DNA of 25,530 nt from an uncultured Kiritimatiellota bacterium. GTDB taxonomy: Bacteria > Verrucomicrobiota > Kiritimatiellia > RFP12 > UBA1067. Below are positions 1 to 6,300 of this stretch, piece after piece (the first letter of the stretch is position 1; every line of letters begins with the position of its first letter). Below the pieces are notes generated by a model. It worked only from the letters and a program-made list of their open reading frames with translations, was not told the origin of the DNA and did no database searches. Position numbers and translations under genes: made by a program. The DNA is taken from the NCBI GenBank assembly GCA_934667425.1, contig CAKULV010000044.1:1-25530 (forward strand). Direction: 5' to 3'.

Positions 1-146
1 ACGAACACGAGGATGCCGCCGAGGAGCGTCCACACGACGTTCAGGTTCGTCTGGACGTCCGCCGCCGTGGGCGCGGCCTCCTCCGCCAACGCGCCGCCGG
101 CACATAGCGCCATCAATCCGCACAACAGTAGCTTTTTCATTTTCAT
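1..146 (-). CDS. amt: Ammonium transporter (Amt), N-terminal fragment
   Basis: This gene is cut off by the window edge; only about 48 residues are visible. It begins with a signal-peptide-like stretch (MKMKKLLLCGLMALCAGGALA), then EEAAPTAADVQTNLN and the start of a hydrophobic helix, VVWTLLGGILVF. Amt proteins of the AmtB type often have a cleaved leader followed by a first helix of the form VWxLLxxxLVFFMQ, and that is the match. Amt is a trimeric inner-membrane channel that takes up ammonium. Position directly downstream of a P-II gene (64 nt gap) is the classic glnK-amtB arrangement, in which P-II blocks the channel. The start could be the ATG at 146 or the in-frame ATG at 140; the purine run GGAAAG fits the latter slightly better. 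Too little is visible for a confident call from sequence alone; context carries much of it. Confidence 0.8.
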   Translation of the reverse strand, partial: MKMKKLLLCGLMALCAGGALAEEAAPTAADVQTNLNVVWTLLGGILVF

Positions 147-178
147 TGTCTTTCCGTTTCTTGTTTTGCTTTTGCAAC

Positions 179-197
179 GGACGCGACAAGCGCGTCC
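179..197. repeat. Hairpin module inside the glnK-amt gap
   Basis: Perfect 7-bp inverted repeat GGACGCG / CGCGTCC around the 5-nt loop ACAAG, followed by CTCCC and preceded by GCAAC. The same flanks (GCAACGGACGCG and CGCGTCCCTCCC) surround the hairpins at 19201-19220 and 19518-19537, and in inverted form the one at 988-1007. This is therefore a fragment of the dispersed family sitting inside an operon, between the glnK stop and the amt start. Confidence 0.75.
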
Positions 198-210
198 CTC
201 CCAAGGGGTG

Positions 211-552
211 TCACCCGATCGCCGCCGGCCCCTTCTCGCCGGTGCGGATGCGGATGCACTCGTCCATTGGCAGCACGAATATCTTTCCGTCGCCGATGTC
301 GCCCGTACGCGCACCCTCTATGATACCGTCGACCGTCTTCTGGACGAATTCGTCGTTCACCGCGATGGCAAGGCGCATCTTCTTCAGAAGCGTCACCTCT
401 TCAATGGCGCCACGATACTGGTGGATGTAGCCCTTTTGGCGTCCGCACCCAAGTGCGTTCGATACGGACATTTTGTATATCTCGCGTTCGTACAAAGCAT
501 GCTTGACGGCATTTAACCGCTCAGGCTGAATATAGGCAATTATGAGCTTCAT
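211..552 (-). CDS. glnK: P-II family nitrogen regulator
   Basis: A 113-residue protein of typical P-II length. It starts MKLIIAYIQPERLNAVKHAL and has the conserved GCGRQKG before the T-loop, QYRGA at the loop, and the C-terminal signatures ARTGDIGDGKIFVLP and CIRIRTGEKG. P-II trimers bind ATP/ADP and 2-oxoglutarate and signal nitrogen and carbon status to partners such as Amt, glutamine synthetase regulators or NtrB. Counting from Met1, Tyr46 of the T-loop is present, but the uridylylated Tyr51 of enteric GlnB/GlnK is Glu51. Control by GlnD-type uridylylation at that site is therefore not expected. The start is set by AAAGG 8 nt upstream and by a sigma-54 promoter about 30 nt upstream. The amt gene follows, so GlnK probably gates that channel. 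Confidence 0.95.
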   Translation of the reverse strand: MKLIIAYIQPERLNAVKHALYEREIYKMSVSNALGCGRQKGYIHQYRGAIEEVTLLKKMRLAIAVNDEFVQKTVDGIIEGARTGDIGDGKIFVLPMDECIRIRTGEKGPAAIG

Positions 553-581
553 ATGGTAGACCTTTCTATGCCCGATGTTTT

Positions 582-598
582 AGCAATCACCGTGCCAA
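582..598 (-). promoter_or_regulatory. Sigma-54 (-24/-12) promoter of glnK-amt
   Basis: On the minus strand the sequence reads TTGGCACGGTGATTGCT. It matches the sigma-54 consensus YTGGCACGrNNNTTGCW at every specified position, with correct spacing between the GG and GC elements. The predicted transcript would start near 571, about 20 nt before the glnK ATG, leaving room for the AAAGG ribosome binding site. Sigma-54 control through NtrC is the established mode for glnK-amtB in many Gram-negatives. No rpoN or ntrC gene is in the window. Confidence 0.88.
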
Positions 599-687
599 TG
601 CCGTCAAAGCCCATTTTAGCCCATTTTTCTTTACACTACACGTAAGGATATATATATTTCGTTTCAGTACTTGGAAATCATTGTCAA

Positions 688-721
688 TGCAATGTAGGAA
701 TTGCATATAATGTAAAGCAAT
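688..721. promoter_or_regulatory. Overlapping dyads, candidate enhancer for glnK promoter
   Basis: Two overlapping inverted repeats share a half-site: TGCAAT-N6-ATTGCA at 688-705 and ATTGC-N12-GCAAT at 700-721. They lie about 90-120 bp upstream of the -24 element, the usual distance for an activator that loops to sigma-54 polymerase. The half-site only loosely resembles the enteric NtrC half-site (TGCACC), so the binding protein is an inference. Confidence 0.45.
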
Positions 722-824
722 ATAGGAGATACATGGACGCGACAGCATCCCCCAGCCACAGGTTGTCCGCGAAGCGGATGTCCTATCAGGGGTGTGCATC
801 CTTCCCGCGCAACGCACGACAATC

Positions 825-849
825 TTCAAAGACACAAAGTCACAGAGAG
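825..849. repeat. Degenerate heptad array, CACARAG type
   Basis: Consecutive 7-nt units TCAAAGA (826-832), CACAAAG (833-839) and TCACAGA (840-846) continue into GAGAGG. The word is unlike the other heptad arrays in the window, but the period is the same. Confidence 0.5.
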
Positions 850-883
850 AGGTTTAGGTTTGGGCCGTGAAGGTAGTGCTATG

Positions 884-911
884 TTTTAGGCGTTAGGCGC
901 TAGACTTTAGA
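884..911. repeat. Heptad array, NNTTAGR type (4 units)
   Basis: Four consecutive 7-nt units: TTTTAGG, CGTTAGG, CGCTAGA, CTTTAGA. The T-A-G core recurs at an exact 7-nt spacing. Confidence 0.65.
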
Positions 912-922
912 AGACATAGATT

Positions 923-942
923 GGCCGCAACTTGTTGCGACC
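923..942. repeat. Hairpin module GGCCGCAA/TTGCGACC
   Basis: Eight-nt arms around CTTG with a single mismatch. The arms match the word of the perfect hairpin at 15005-15024 (GGTCGCAA/TTGCGACC), but the loop differs. Confidence 0.6.
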
Positions 943-982
943 ATATGCGCGAGACGTACGCAGGCTTTGCCACGCCGTGTTC

Positions 983-1053
983 GGGAGGGACGCGCTCCTG
1001 CGCGTCCGTTGCCCCGTTGCCGTGTTCGGTCTAGCGGGAGCTCGACCCTCCCG
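983..1053 (-). repeat. Compound two-hairpin element (inverted copy)
   Basis: Two hairpins lie between GGGAGGG (983-989) and CCCTCCC (about 1046-1052): GGACGCGC-TCCT-GCGCGTCC at 988-1007 and GGTCTAGC-GGGA-GCTCGACC at 1028-1047 (one mismatch). Read on the minus strand it is a diverged copy of the elements at 19154-19225 and 19471-19542, with a small length difference between the hairpins. Confidence 0.85.
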
Positions 1054-1057
1054 TGGC

Positions 1058-1100
1058 GATGGCGCCCTCGCCATCGTGCGGCGATTTCATCGAAATCGCC
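1058..1100. repeat. Two adjacent hairpin modules
   Basis: First hairpin: GATGGCG-CCCT-CGCCATC (1058-1075), perfect 7-bp stem. Second: GGCGATTTC-ATC-GAAATCGCC (1080-1100), perfect 9-bp stem with a 3-nt loop. They lie downstream of the permease gene, but no T-run follows, so they do not look like ordinary intrinsic terminators. Confidence 0.8.
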
Positions 1101-1129
1101 CTACCAAATCAACAAATGACTAAATGCAA

Positions 1130-1150
1130 TCGCAAATCGTAAATCGCAAA
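1130..1150. repeat. Heptad array, TCGNAAA type (3 units)
   Basis: Units TCGCAAA, TCGTAAA and TCGCAAA are exactly 7 nt apart and end 9 nt short of the permease stop codon. The reverse-complement word TTTNCGA recurs at 14862-14890, 15099-15120 and 19397-19410, each near a TGCATTT motif. Confidence 0.8.
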
Positions 1151-1159
1151 TCCACCCTC

Positions 1160-4100
1160 TCACCTTCTGATCCCAAAAATCAACGCATAGTTGACGGGGA
1201 TCACTATCATGGTAAGGACCGTGGCGAACGCAAGCCCGAACATGATCGTGACAGCCATCGAAACATAGAAGGCATCCGTAAGCAAGGGAACCATGCCGAG
1301 CATCGTCGTCAGCGATGCGTTCGCCACTGGACGCAGCCTTGAGACGCCCGCCTCCACGACGGACCGGTATCCATCAAGCCCGCGGTCGACGTTCGCCTGT
1401 ATCTCGTCCATCAGGACAATCGCGTTCTTGACCTGCATGCCTACGAGCGAAAGGAATCCAAGCAGCGCCATGAACCCAAAGGGCTGCCCGAACGACAGAA
1501 GCCCCGCGACCACGCCAACCACGATCAGCGGCATCGTAAGGAATATCACGAACGCCTTCTTCACGGAATTGAACAGCATCAGCACTACGAACGCCATTGC
1601 CGCCGACAGCGGAAGGAAGGACGGGGCAAGCTTCTCGTTCGCCTCTTTGGAATCCTCGTACTCGCCCCCATACTCCGCCCGGTATCCAGCAGGCAAGCGC
1701 GAGGCAAATGCGTCAAGCGCCGGACGAATCCGCGAGAACGCCTCCAACGCGGTATCACCCTCCTGCGGATTGCACATCACGGTAAGGCATGGGACGCGGT
1801 CTCGCCGCTTGAACCGCACCTCCTCCGTAGTCAGACGCTCCTGTTCCACTATCTGCGCAAGCGGAACGGCCATGCTGCGGTTGGAGCTCCAGGCCCATGC
1901 GGCATTTACGCCCGAAACGGTGTCTCGCTCTCCTTTCTTGGCGCGAAGGATAATCGGCAAAGACTCGTCCCCGAGCTGGTACTCCCCTACCGACACGCCA
2001 TCGGTCGCGAGGCGGAACGCCCTGGCAACATCGAATCTGCTCAACCCCAGCTTCGAGATTCGCTCATCGGAGATTACCGGGCCGATGAGCTCCGCCCGGT
2101 TTCGCCAGTCGCTGCGCACATCCTTCAGGCGGCCATCGGCCCGCAGGATCGAAAGAGCCTCATCGCCAAAGGCGCGAAGCCGGGCGGCATCCGGCCCAAG
2201 TATCCGCATCTGTATCTTGTAGGGATCGCCGGGACCAAGCACAAAGCGCTGGCATGACACCTCCGCATCCGGCACAAGCGACGGAGACATGGACTCGATC
2301 TGGCGCATCAGACCCGATATCGCGCATTCGTCTTTGACATCCACAAGCAGCAGGCCATACGCGGGATTCGGCTCCTCCGGCGAATAGGTGAGCAGGAAAC
2401 GCAGTGCGCCACTTCCCGTAAAGGAGGAAATGCCGGTCACGCCATCGAGCTTTTCGACCGACTCGGCAAGACGGGCAACTCGCTCATCCGTCTTTCTTAT
2501 GAACGTCCCTTCCGGCATCCAGAGATGCACCATGAACTGTGGACGAGTCGAGTCCGGGAAGAAGTTGCGCTTGACGAAAGCGAAGCCCGCCACGCTCGCC
2601 GCAAGCAGGCATCCAAGGACAAGCATGGTAAAGAGGCGATTGTCGATGCACTTCTCAAGCAGGCGGCGATACATGCGGAAGAAAGCGCCGCCATACGGAT
2701 CCACACCCTTCCCACCACCCTTGACCGGGCTTTGCTCCCCTTTCAGGCCCCATTCGGCAAGCAGGGGCGTCACAGTGACGGCCAGCACCCAGCTCAGCAG
2801 CAGCGAGATTGCGATGACAAGGAAAAGCGACCGGCAGTATTCACCTGTAGAGTTCTGCGCCGCCCCTATCGGCGCAAAGGAAAGCACCGCTATCACGGTG
2901 CCGCCCAAGAGAGCCCATTGGGTACTGCGAACGGCCTCGATCGCGGCATCCTTCCGCGACCGCCCCTGCCGCCCCGCGACAAGAACCGACTCGGTTATGA
3001 CGATTGCGTTGTCCACAAGCATCCCAAGGGCGATGATGAACGCCCCAAGCGAGATCCGCTCGAACACGATCCCCAGCAAGTCCATGATCCATATGGTGCC
3101 GAGCACCGTCATCACGAGTATTCCGCCGATAACCAGCCCCGACCTCAGCCCCATCGTGAACAGCAGGACTGCGATCACAAGGATCACGGACTCGACAAGG
3201 TTCTCCACGAATCCGCCGATGGCCACATCGACACTTGTCGCCTGGTGGGAGATCACGTCCGTCTCGATGCCTATCGGCGTAGTCGGCAGAAGTTCCCGCA
3301 TGCGCCTCTCCACGGAACGTCCCATCCTAATCACGTTCCCGCCCTTTGCGGTGGATATGCCGAGAGCAATGCAAGGCTTGCCGTTGCGCCGAACGAGAAC
3401 CGATGGAGGATCGGCGTAGTCGAAGCGATACGTGCACACGTCGCCGAGATAGATGCCATCCGCTATCAACACGTCCTCGAGCGCGTCAATCGACTTCATG
3501 CTCGAACCGATGTCGAATCGTATGTACTTGTCATCGACACGCAGGTTCCCTGCATCAGCAGGCGTCGTATGCCCGGCAAGGGCTGCGGATATCTTCTCTG
3601 GGGTGAGCCCGAGCGCCGCTATCTTTACCCGGGAGATTTCCAGCAGGACGATCTGGCGCTGGTCGCCGAGGATGTCGATCTTGGCGACATCCTCGCACAG
3701 CAGCAGTTCCCTGCGGAGCACCTTCGCGTACTCTTTAAGTTCAGCGGGCGTATATCCGTCGCCGCTGATCGCGTAGAACACGCCGTAGACGTCCCCGTAG
3801 TCGTCGTTGACGATCGGCGCGCCGCATCCCGGCGGCAGTTCGGACTGCGCATCCCCAACCTTCCGCCGAAGTTCGTCCCATATCTGCGGAAGCTGGCTCC
3901 CCGCAATGCCATCCTGCATCTCGACCATCACTATCGACCGGCCTGGATATGATGTGGACGTGACGTGCTTGATGCGCCCAAGCCGCTGAACCGCCGTCTC
4001 GATCGGATCGGTGACTCGTTCGGCTACCTCTTCGGCCGATGCGCCGGGATAGGAAGTTACGATTTGCGCGGAACGGATGGTGAATTCGGGATCCTCAAGC

Positions 4101-4201
4101 CTTCCTATGCCGAAGTAGCTGCGGATGCCCGCGACCGTCAGCGCGGCCGCAAGGCACACGACGATCGTTCTCTTGTTGAAGCAAAGTTCGGCAATGTTCA
4201 T
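1160..4201 (-). CDS. RND efflux transporter permease
   Basis: A 1013-residue inner-membrane protein of normal length for the AcrB/AcrF (HAE1-like) superfamily. It has an N-terminal helix, a large periplasmic porter domain, a block of helices around residues 330-530, a second porter domain and a C-terminal helix block. It exports small hydrophobic or toxic compounds using the proton gradient. The proton-relay segment GMLVDNAIVITES places Asp397 and Asn398 where AcrB has Asp407 and Asp408. The lysine of TM10 is retained (GMQVKNAIVLMDE). Its ATG overlaps the adaptor's stop as ATGA, so the two are translationally coupled; AAGGTG lies 9 nt upstream. No outer-membrane TolC-type gene is adjacent, so the pump probably borrows one. 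The substrate cannot be told from sequence. Confidence 0.95.
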   Translation of the reverse strand: MNIAELCFNKRTIVVCLAAALTVAGIRSYFGIGRLEDPEFTIRSAQIVTSYPGASAEEVAERVTDPIETAVQRLGRIKHVTSTSYPGRSIVMVEMQDGIAGSQLPQIWDELRRKVGDAQSELPPGCGAPIVNDDYGDVYGVFYAISGDGYTPAELKEYAKVLRRELLLCEDVAKIDILGDQRQIVLLEISRVKIAALGLTPEKISAALAGHTTPADAGNLRVDDKYIRFDIGSSMKSIDALEDVLIADGIYLGDVCTYRFDYADPPSVLVRRNGKPCIALGISTAKGGNVIRMGRSVERRMRELLPTTPIGIETDVISHQATSVDVAIGGFVENLVESVILVIAVLLFTMGLRSGLVIGGILVMTVLGTIWIMDLLGIVFERISLGAFIIALGMLVDNAIVITESVLVAGRQGRSRKDAAIEAVRSTQWALLGGTVIAVLSFAPIGAAQNSTGEYCRSLFLVIAISLLLSWVLAVTVTPLLAEWGLKGEQSPVKGGGKGVDPYGGAFFRMYRRLLEKCIDNRLFTMLVLGCLLAASVAGFAFVKRNFFPDSTRPQFMVHLWMPEGTFIRKTDERVARLAESVEKLDGVTGISSFTGSGALRFLLTYSPEEPNPAYGLLLVDVKDECAISGLMRQIESMSPSLVPDAEVSCQRFVLGPGDPYKIQMRILGPDAARLRAFGDEALSILRADGRLKDVRSDWRNRAELIGPVISDERISKLGLSRFDVARAFRLATDGVSVGEYQLGDESLPIILRAKKGERDTVSGVNAAWAWSSNRSMAVPLAQIVEQERLTTEEVRFKRRDRVPCLTVMCNPQEGDTALEAFSRIRPALDAFASRLPAGYRAEYGGEYEDSKEANEKLAPSFLPLSAAMAFVVLMLFNSVKKAFVIFLTMPLIVVGVVAGLLSFGQPFGFMALLGFLSLVGMQVKNAIVLMDEIQANVDRGLDGYRSVVEAGVSRLRPVANASLTTMLGMVPLLTDAFYVSMAVTIMFGLAFATVLTMIVIPVNYALIFGIRR

Positions 4202-5295
4202 AGGAGCGTCACCTTGCGGCCCTCGCTGAGGATTGATACGCCGGCCGTAGCGATGCGCTCATCCGATTTAAGCCCCGTAACCACAGTCCCTTCGTCCGTC
4301 CGGCGAACGACGACCACGCCCCTGCGATTCACCTCGTACACGCCCTTTTCCGGCGTCTGGCGCAGCACCCACACAAAGTGGGAGCCATCCGAAGCGGCTC
4401 CGATGCCGCTTTCGGGTATGATCATCATGGCATCTGCCGACTCGTCCCCCGTCTTGGCGTACGACGCCCCCGAAATGGTAAGCGTTGCGGACATTCCCGG
4501 CAGGAGCATCAGGTCTTTGGGCGCCACCATCGTATAAGTCGCGACAAACGTCTGGTTGTTCTGGTCGGCCGATGCCTGAAACTCCTTGAACGATACGCGG
4601 AACGACCTCCCCGGCAGGGAGTCGAACGAAACCGTACGGCCTTCGTCCGTATCCACGTCAACGAACTGCTTCCGCCTGAGTATGTACTTCTCGGCGACGC
4701 CGACATCTATGTTCACGGACGACGTATCCTGCATCTTCACGATATGGTTGGCTGGGCCGACCATGTCCAGCTCCGTAGCCGGGACCTCCGCGACCGTGCC
4801 GTCGAACGGCGCATACAGCACCGTTTCCTCCAGTGCGCGCTTCGCCAGGTCAAGCGCCGCCTCGCTCTGGCGGAGCTGCGCCTCGGCTTGCGAGACCTCC
4901 TCCTGGGATATGGCCTTTTTCCTAAGTGCGTCGCTCTTGCGTTCATAGCTCAGCCGATCCCTCTTCTCGATGGCCTCGGCCTTCGCAAGCGAACTCTTGA
5001 AATCGAGCGGATCCAGCCACGCGAGCTTGTCGCCCTTGCGCACCTCCTGCCCCTTCGAAACGGCAATGCGCTGGATGCGTCCGGATTGCTTGAACGCAAG
5101 CGTCCTTGTCTCAGCGGCCTGCACGATGCCCGCAAACGTGAGGTCGGGCATCCTGTCGCACGATTTCGCGACCGCGCTGCGCACCGGGCGCAACGGCTCC
5201 CGCGTTGCAACCGTGCCACCCTTCCCAGGCCATAGGCAAACCGCCGCCGCAACGCCAACAACTCCGATCCCTCCAACCATCTTTACAATTGACAT
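4198..5295 (-). CDS. RND efflux periplasmic adaptor subunit (MFP family)
   Basis: A 365-residue membrane-fusion protein linking the permease to an outer-membrane channel. After an N-terminal hydrophobic segment (MVGGIGVVGVAAAVCLW) it shows the lipoyl/barrel-sandwich half-motif SGRIQRIAVSKGQEVRKGDKLAWLD. An alpha-helical coiled hairpin follows (about residues 95-155, rich in Ala, Glu, Lys, Arg), then the second lipoyl half YAPFDGTVAEV and the beta-barrel and membrane-proximal domains. I chose the ATG at 5295 over an in-frame ATG at 5319. GGGGGA lies just upstream of 5295, the predicted transcript starts near 5321, and the leader then begins directly with the membrane segment. It is the first gene of a two-gene operon with the permease. 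Confidence 0.93.
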   Translation of the reverse strand: MSIVKMVGGIGVVGVAAAVCLWPGKGGTVATREPLRPVRSAVAKSCDRMPDLTFAGIVQAAETRTLAFKQSGRIQRIAVSKGQEVRKGDKLAWLDPLDFKSSLAKAEAIEKRDRLSYERKSDALRKKAISQEEVSQAEAQLRQSEAALDLAKRALEETVLYAPFDGTVAEVPATELDMVGPANHIVKMQDTSSVNIDVGVAEKYILRRKQFVDVDTDEGRTVSFDSLPGRSFRVSFKEFQASADQNNQTFVATYTMVAPKDLMLLPGMSATLTISGASYAKTGDESADAMMIIPESGIGAASDGSHFVWVLRQTPEKGVYEVNRRGVVVVRRTDEGTVVTGLKSDERIATAGVSILSEGRKVTLL

Positions 5296-5327
5296 CCCGT
5301 GTCCCCCATGAACGAACATTTGATGCT

Positions 5328-5336
5328 ATTATATCA
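5328..5336 (-). promoter_or_regulatory. Extended -10 promoter of the RND operon
   Basis: The minus strand reads TGATATAAT, i.e. TGN plus a consensus TATAAT. No good -35 is visible 16-18 nt upstream, which an extended -10 can tolerate. The transcript would start near 5321 and give a leader of about 25 nt to the ATG at 5295. Confidence 0.6.
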
Positions 5337-5518
5337 GAAATCCGCACGTCGCGCTTGCCGCCCAGATGGAGAAAACGCGAATCTCTGCTTGTGCGGCTAT
5401 TTCTCATCAAAGATGGCACTTGCAAACCTTCGCGATTACGGACGAAGCAAGCCAGTCCCATCCCGAAAACCGGTGGATCTTGCTGTTTTGCGAAGACACG
5501 GGGCAGACTGTCTCCTGC

Positions 5519-5536
5519 GACGGCGGGGGCGCCGTC
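5519..5536. repeat. Hairpin module GACGGCG-GGGG-CGCCGTC
   Basis: Perfect 7-bp stem with a GGGG loop. It is followed by GCCAC, like the copies at 14931, 15049 and 19659. It lies 58 nt beyond the end of the FlbD-fusion gene, the last gene of operon C, but has no T-run. Confidence 0.75.
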
Positions 5537-5593
5537 GCCACTGCATTCCCCTCGTGACTTAACGTCTACGTGCTGGACGCCTCAAGCGCAAGA

Positions 5594-6250
5594 TCAGGCC
5601 CAGATCACATGGCCATCGTCTTCCACCGTGATATACCCGCGGCTTTTCATTGCGTCCATGACCTCAAGGACGTCCGCATCCGACATCGTCTTGTGGGAAC
5701 TCTTTATGAAATTCATGAGACGCTTCTCCGTGCGGCACTTGTGCGCCTTCAGCTTCTCTACTACCTGCCCAACCGGATCTTCAGGCGCTGTGGCAGAGGC
5801 AGGCTCGGCTGAGGTGCCATCGGCAACAGGCTGTCCCTTGCCAGGCTCCTCTACAGGAGATTCGGCCTTCACCGCAACGGAGGCCGCTTTAGCCTTCTTG
5901 TCCGAACCCGCAGACGCAGACTTTTTCGCCTTTGCCGGAGTCTTGGCCGCCTTCTTTGGAGCAGATGCCTTATGCTCGTGGGCAATCTCGTTCGCCTCCA
6001 GGTTTCCCGGGGACACGTCTTCGGCCGTCGGCGCGAGGGATTTTGGAGGCGGTACGGGCACGACTGCGGCTGGCGGCGCCTCGTTGAGCAGATCGAGTAC
6101 GGCCTCTGCCGCCTCCTTTACCTCGTAGTCCAGGCCATCGCCGATCGGCACTACGATCGATCCGCCATTCCGCGTCGGCTCTATCGTCACGATGAAACTG
6201 GCGTTCAGCCATATCGGACTCCCATCGATTCGCGTGAGTTTTATGTACAT
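5594..6250 (-). CDS. FlbD-like domain protein with long Ala/Lys/Pro linker
   Basis: A 218-residue protein in three parts. Residues 1-58 (MYIKLTRIDGSPIWLNASF, then IVTIEPTRNGGSIV and DYEVKEAAEAVLDLLNE) match the small FlbD fold, normally a stand-alone 60-80 residue protein in flagellar gene clusters. Residues 59 to about 160 are low-complexity and rich in Ala, Lys, Pro and Glu, so probably disordered and possibly DNA- or surface-binding. Residues from about 161 to 218 form a compact helical segment ending DADVLEVMDAMKSRGYITVEDDGHVIW, which looks like a small winged helix. No flagellar gene is near, so a motility role is not supported. There is no signal peptide, so it is presumably cytoplasmic. 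GGGAG lies 10 nt before the ATG. It is the last gene of a closely spaced series. Confidence 0.75.
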   Translation of the reverse strand: MYIKLTRIDGSPIWLNASFIVTIEPTRNGGSIVVPIGDGLDYEVKEAAEAVLDLLNEAPPAAVVPVPPPKSLAPTAEDVSPGNLEANEIAHEHKASAPKKAAKTPAKAKKSASAGSDKKAKAASVAVKAESPVEEPGKGQPVADGTSAEPASATAPEDPVGQVVEKLKAHKCRTEKRLMNFIKSSHKTMSDADVLEVMDAMKSRGYITVEDDGHVIWA

Positions 6251-6300
6251 CTGACAAGTTCTCCCTTATGTCACCTGCAAGAGCGGCACTCCCTGCGCCG

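Larger units (their letters stand above)
553..1159. other. Intergenic region with promoter and repeats, no credible gene
   Basis: The glnK promoter and upstream dyads occupy 553-721. From 722 to 824 I see nothing definite. From 825 the region is a string of 7-nt periodic arrays and hairpins running to within 10 nt of the permease stop codon. Short open frames here (587-835 minus, 932-1123 plus) overlap regulatory or repeat DNA, resemble no family, and are not called. Confidence 0.7.
5296..5593. other. Intergenic spacer between operons B and C
   Basis: It contains the RND promoter (5328-5336) and one hairpin module (5519-5536). Nothing else recognisable was found; the short frames here are not convincing genes. 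Confidence 0.6.

Noticed and set aside
13..516. 167-codon plus-strand open frame across the amt-glnK region
   Set aside because: It is antisense to clearly recognisable glnK and amt coding sequence.
587..835. 82-codon minus-strand open frame upstream of glnK
   Set aside because: It covers the sigma-54 promoter and the dyads, begins with GTG in repeat-like DNA, and resembles no protein family.
1058..1100. Intrinsic terminator for the RND operon
   Set aside because: The stems are strong but no T-run follows on the minus strand, and the same hairpins occur where no gene ends. They are assigned to the repeat family.
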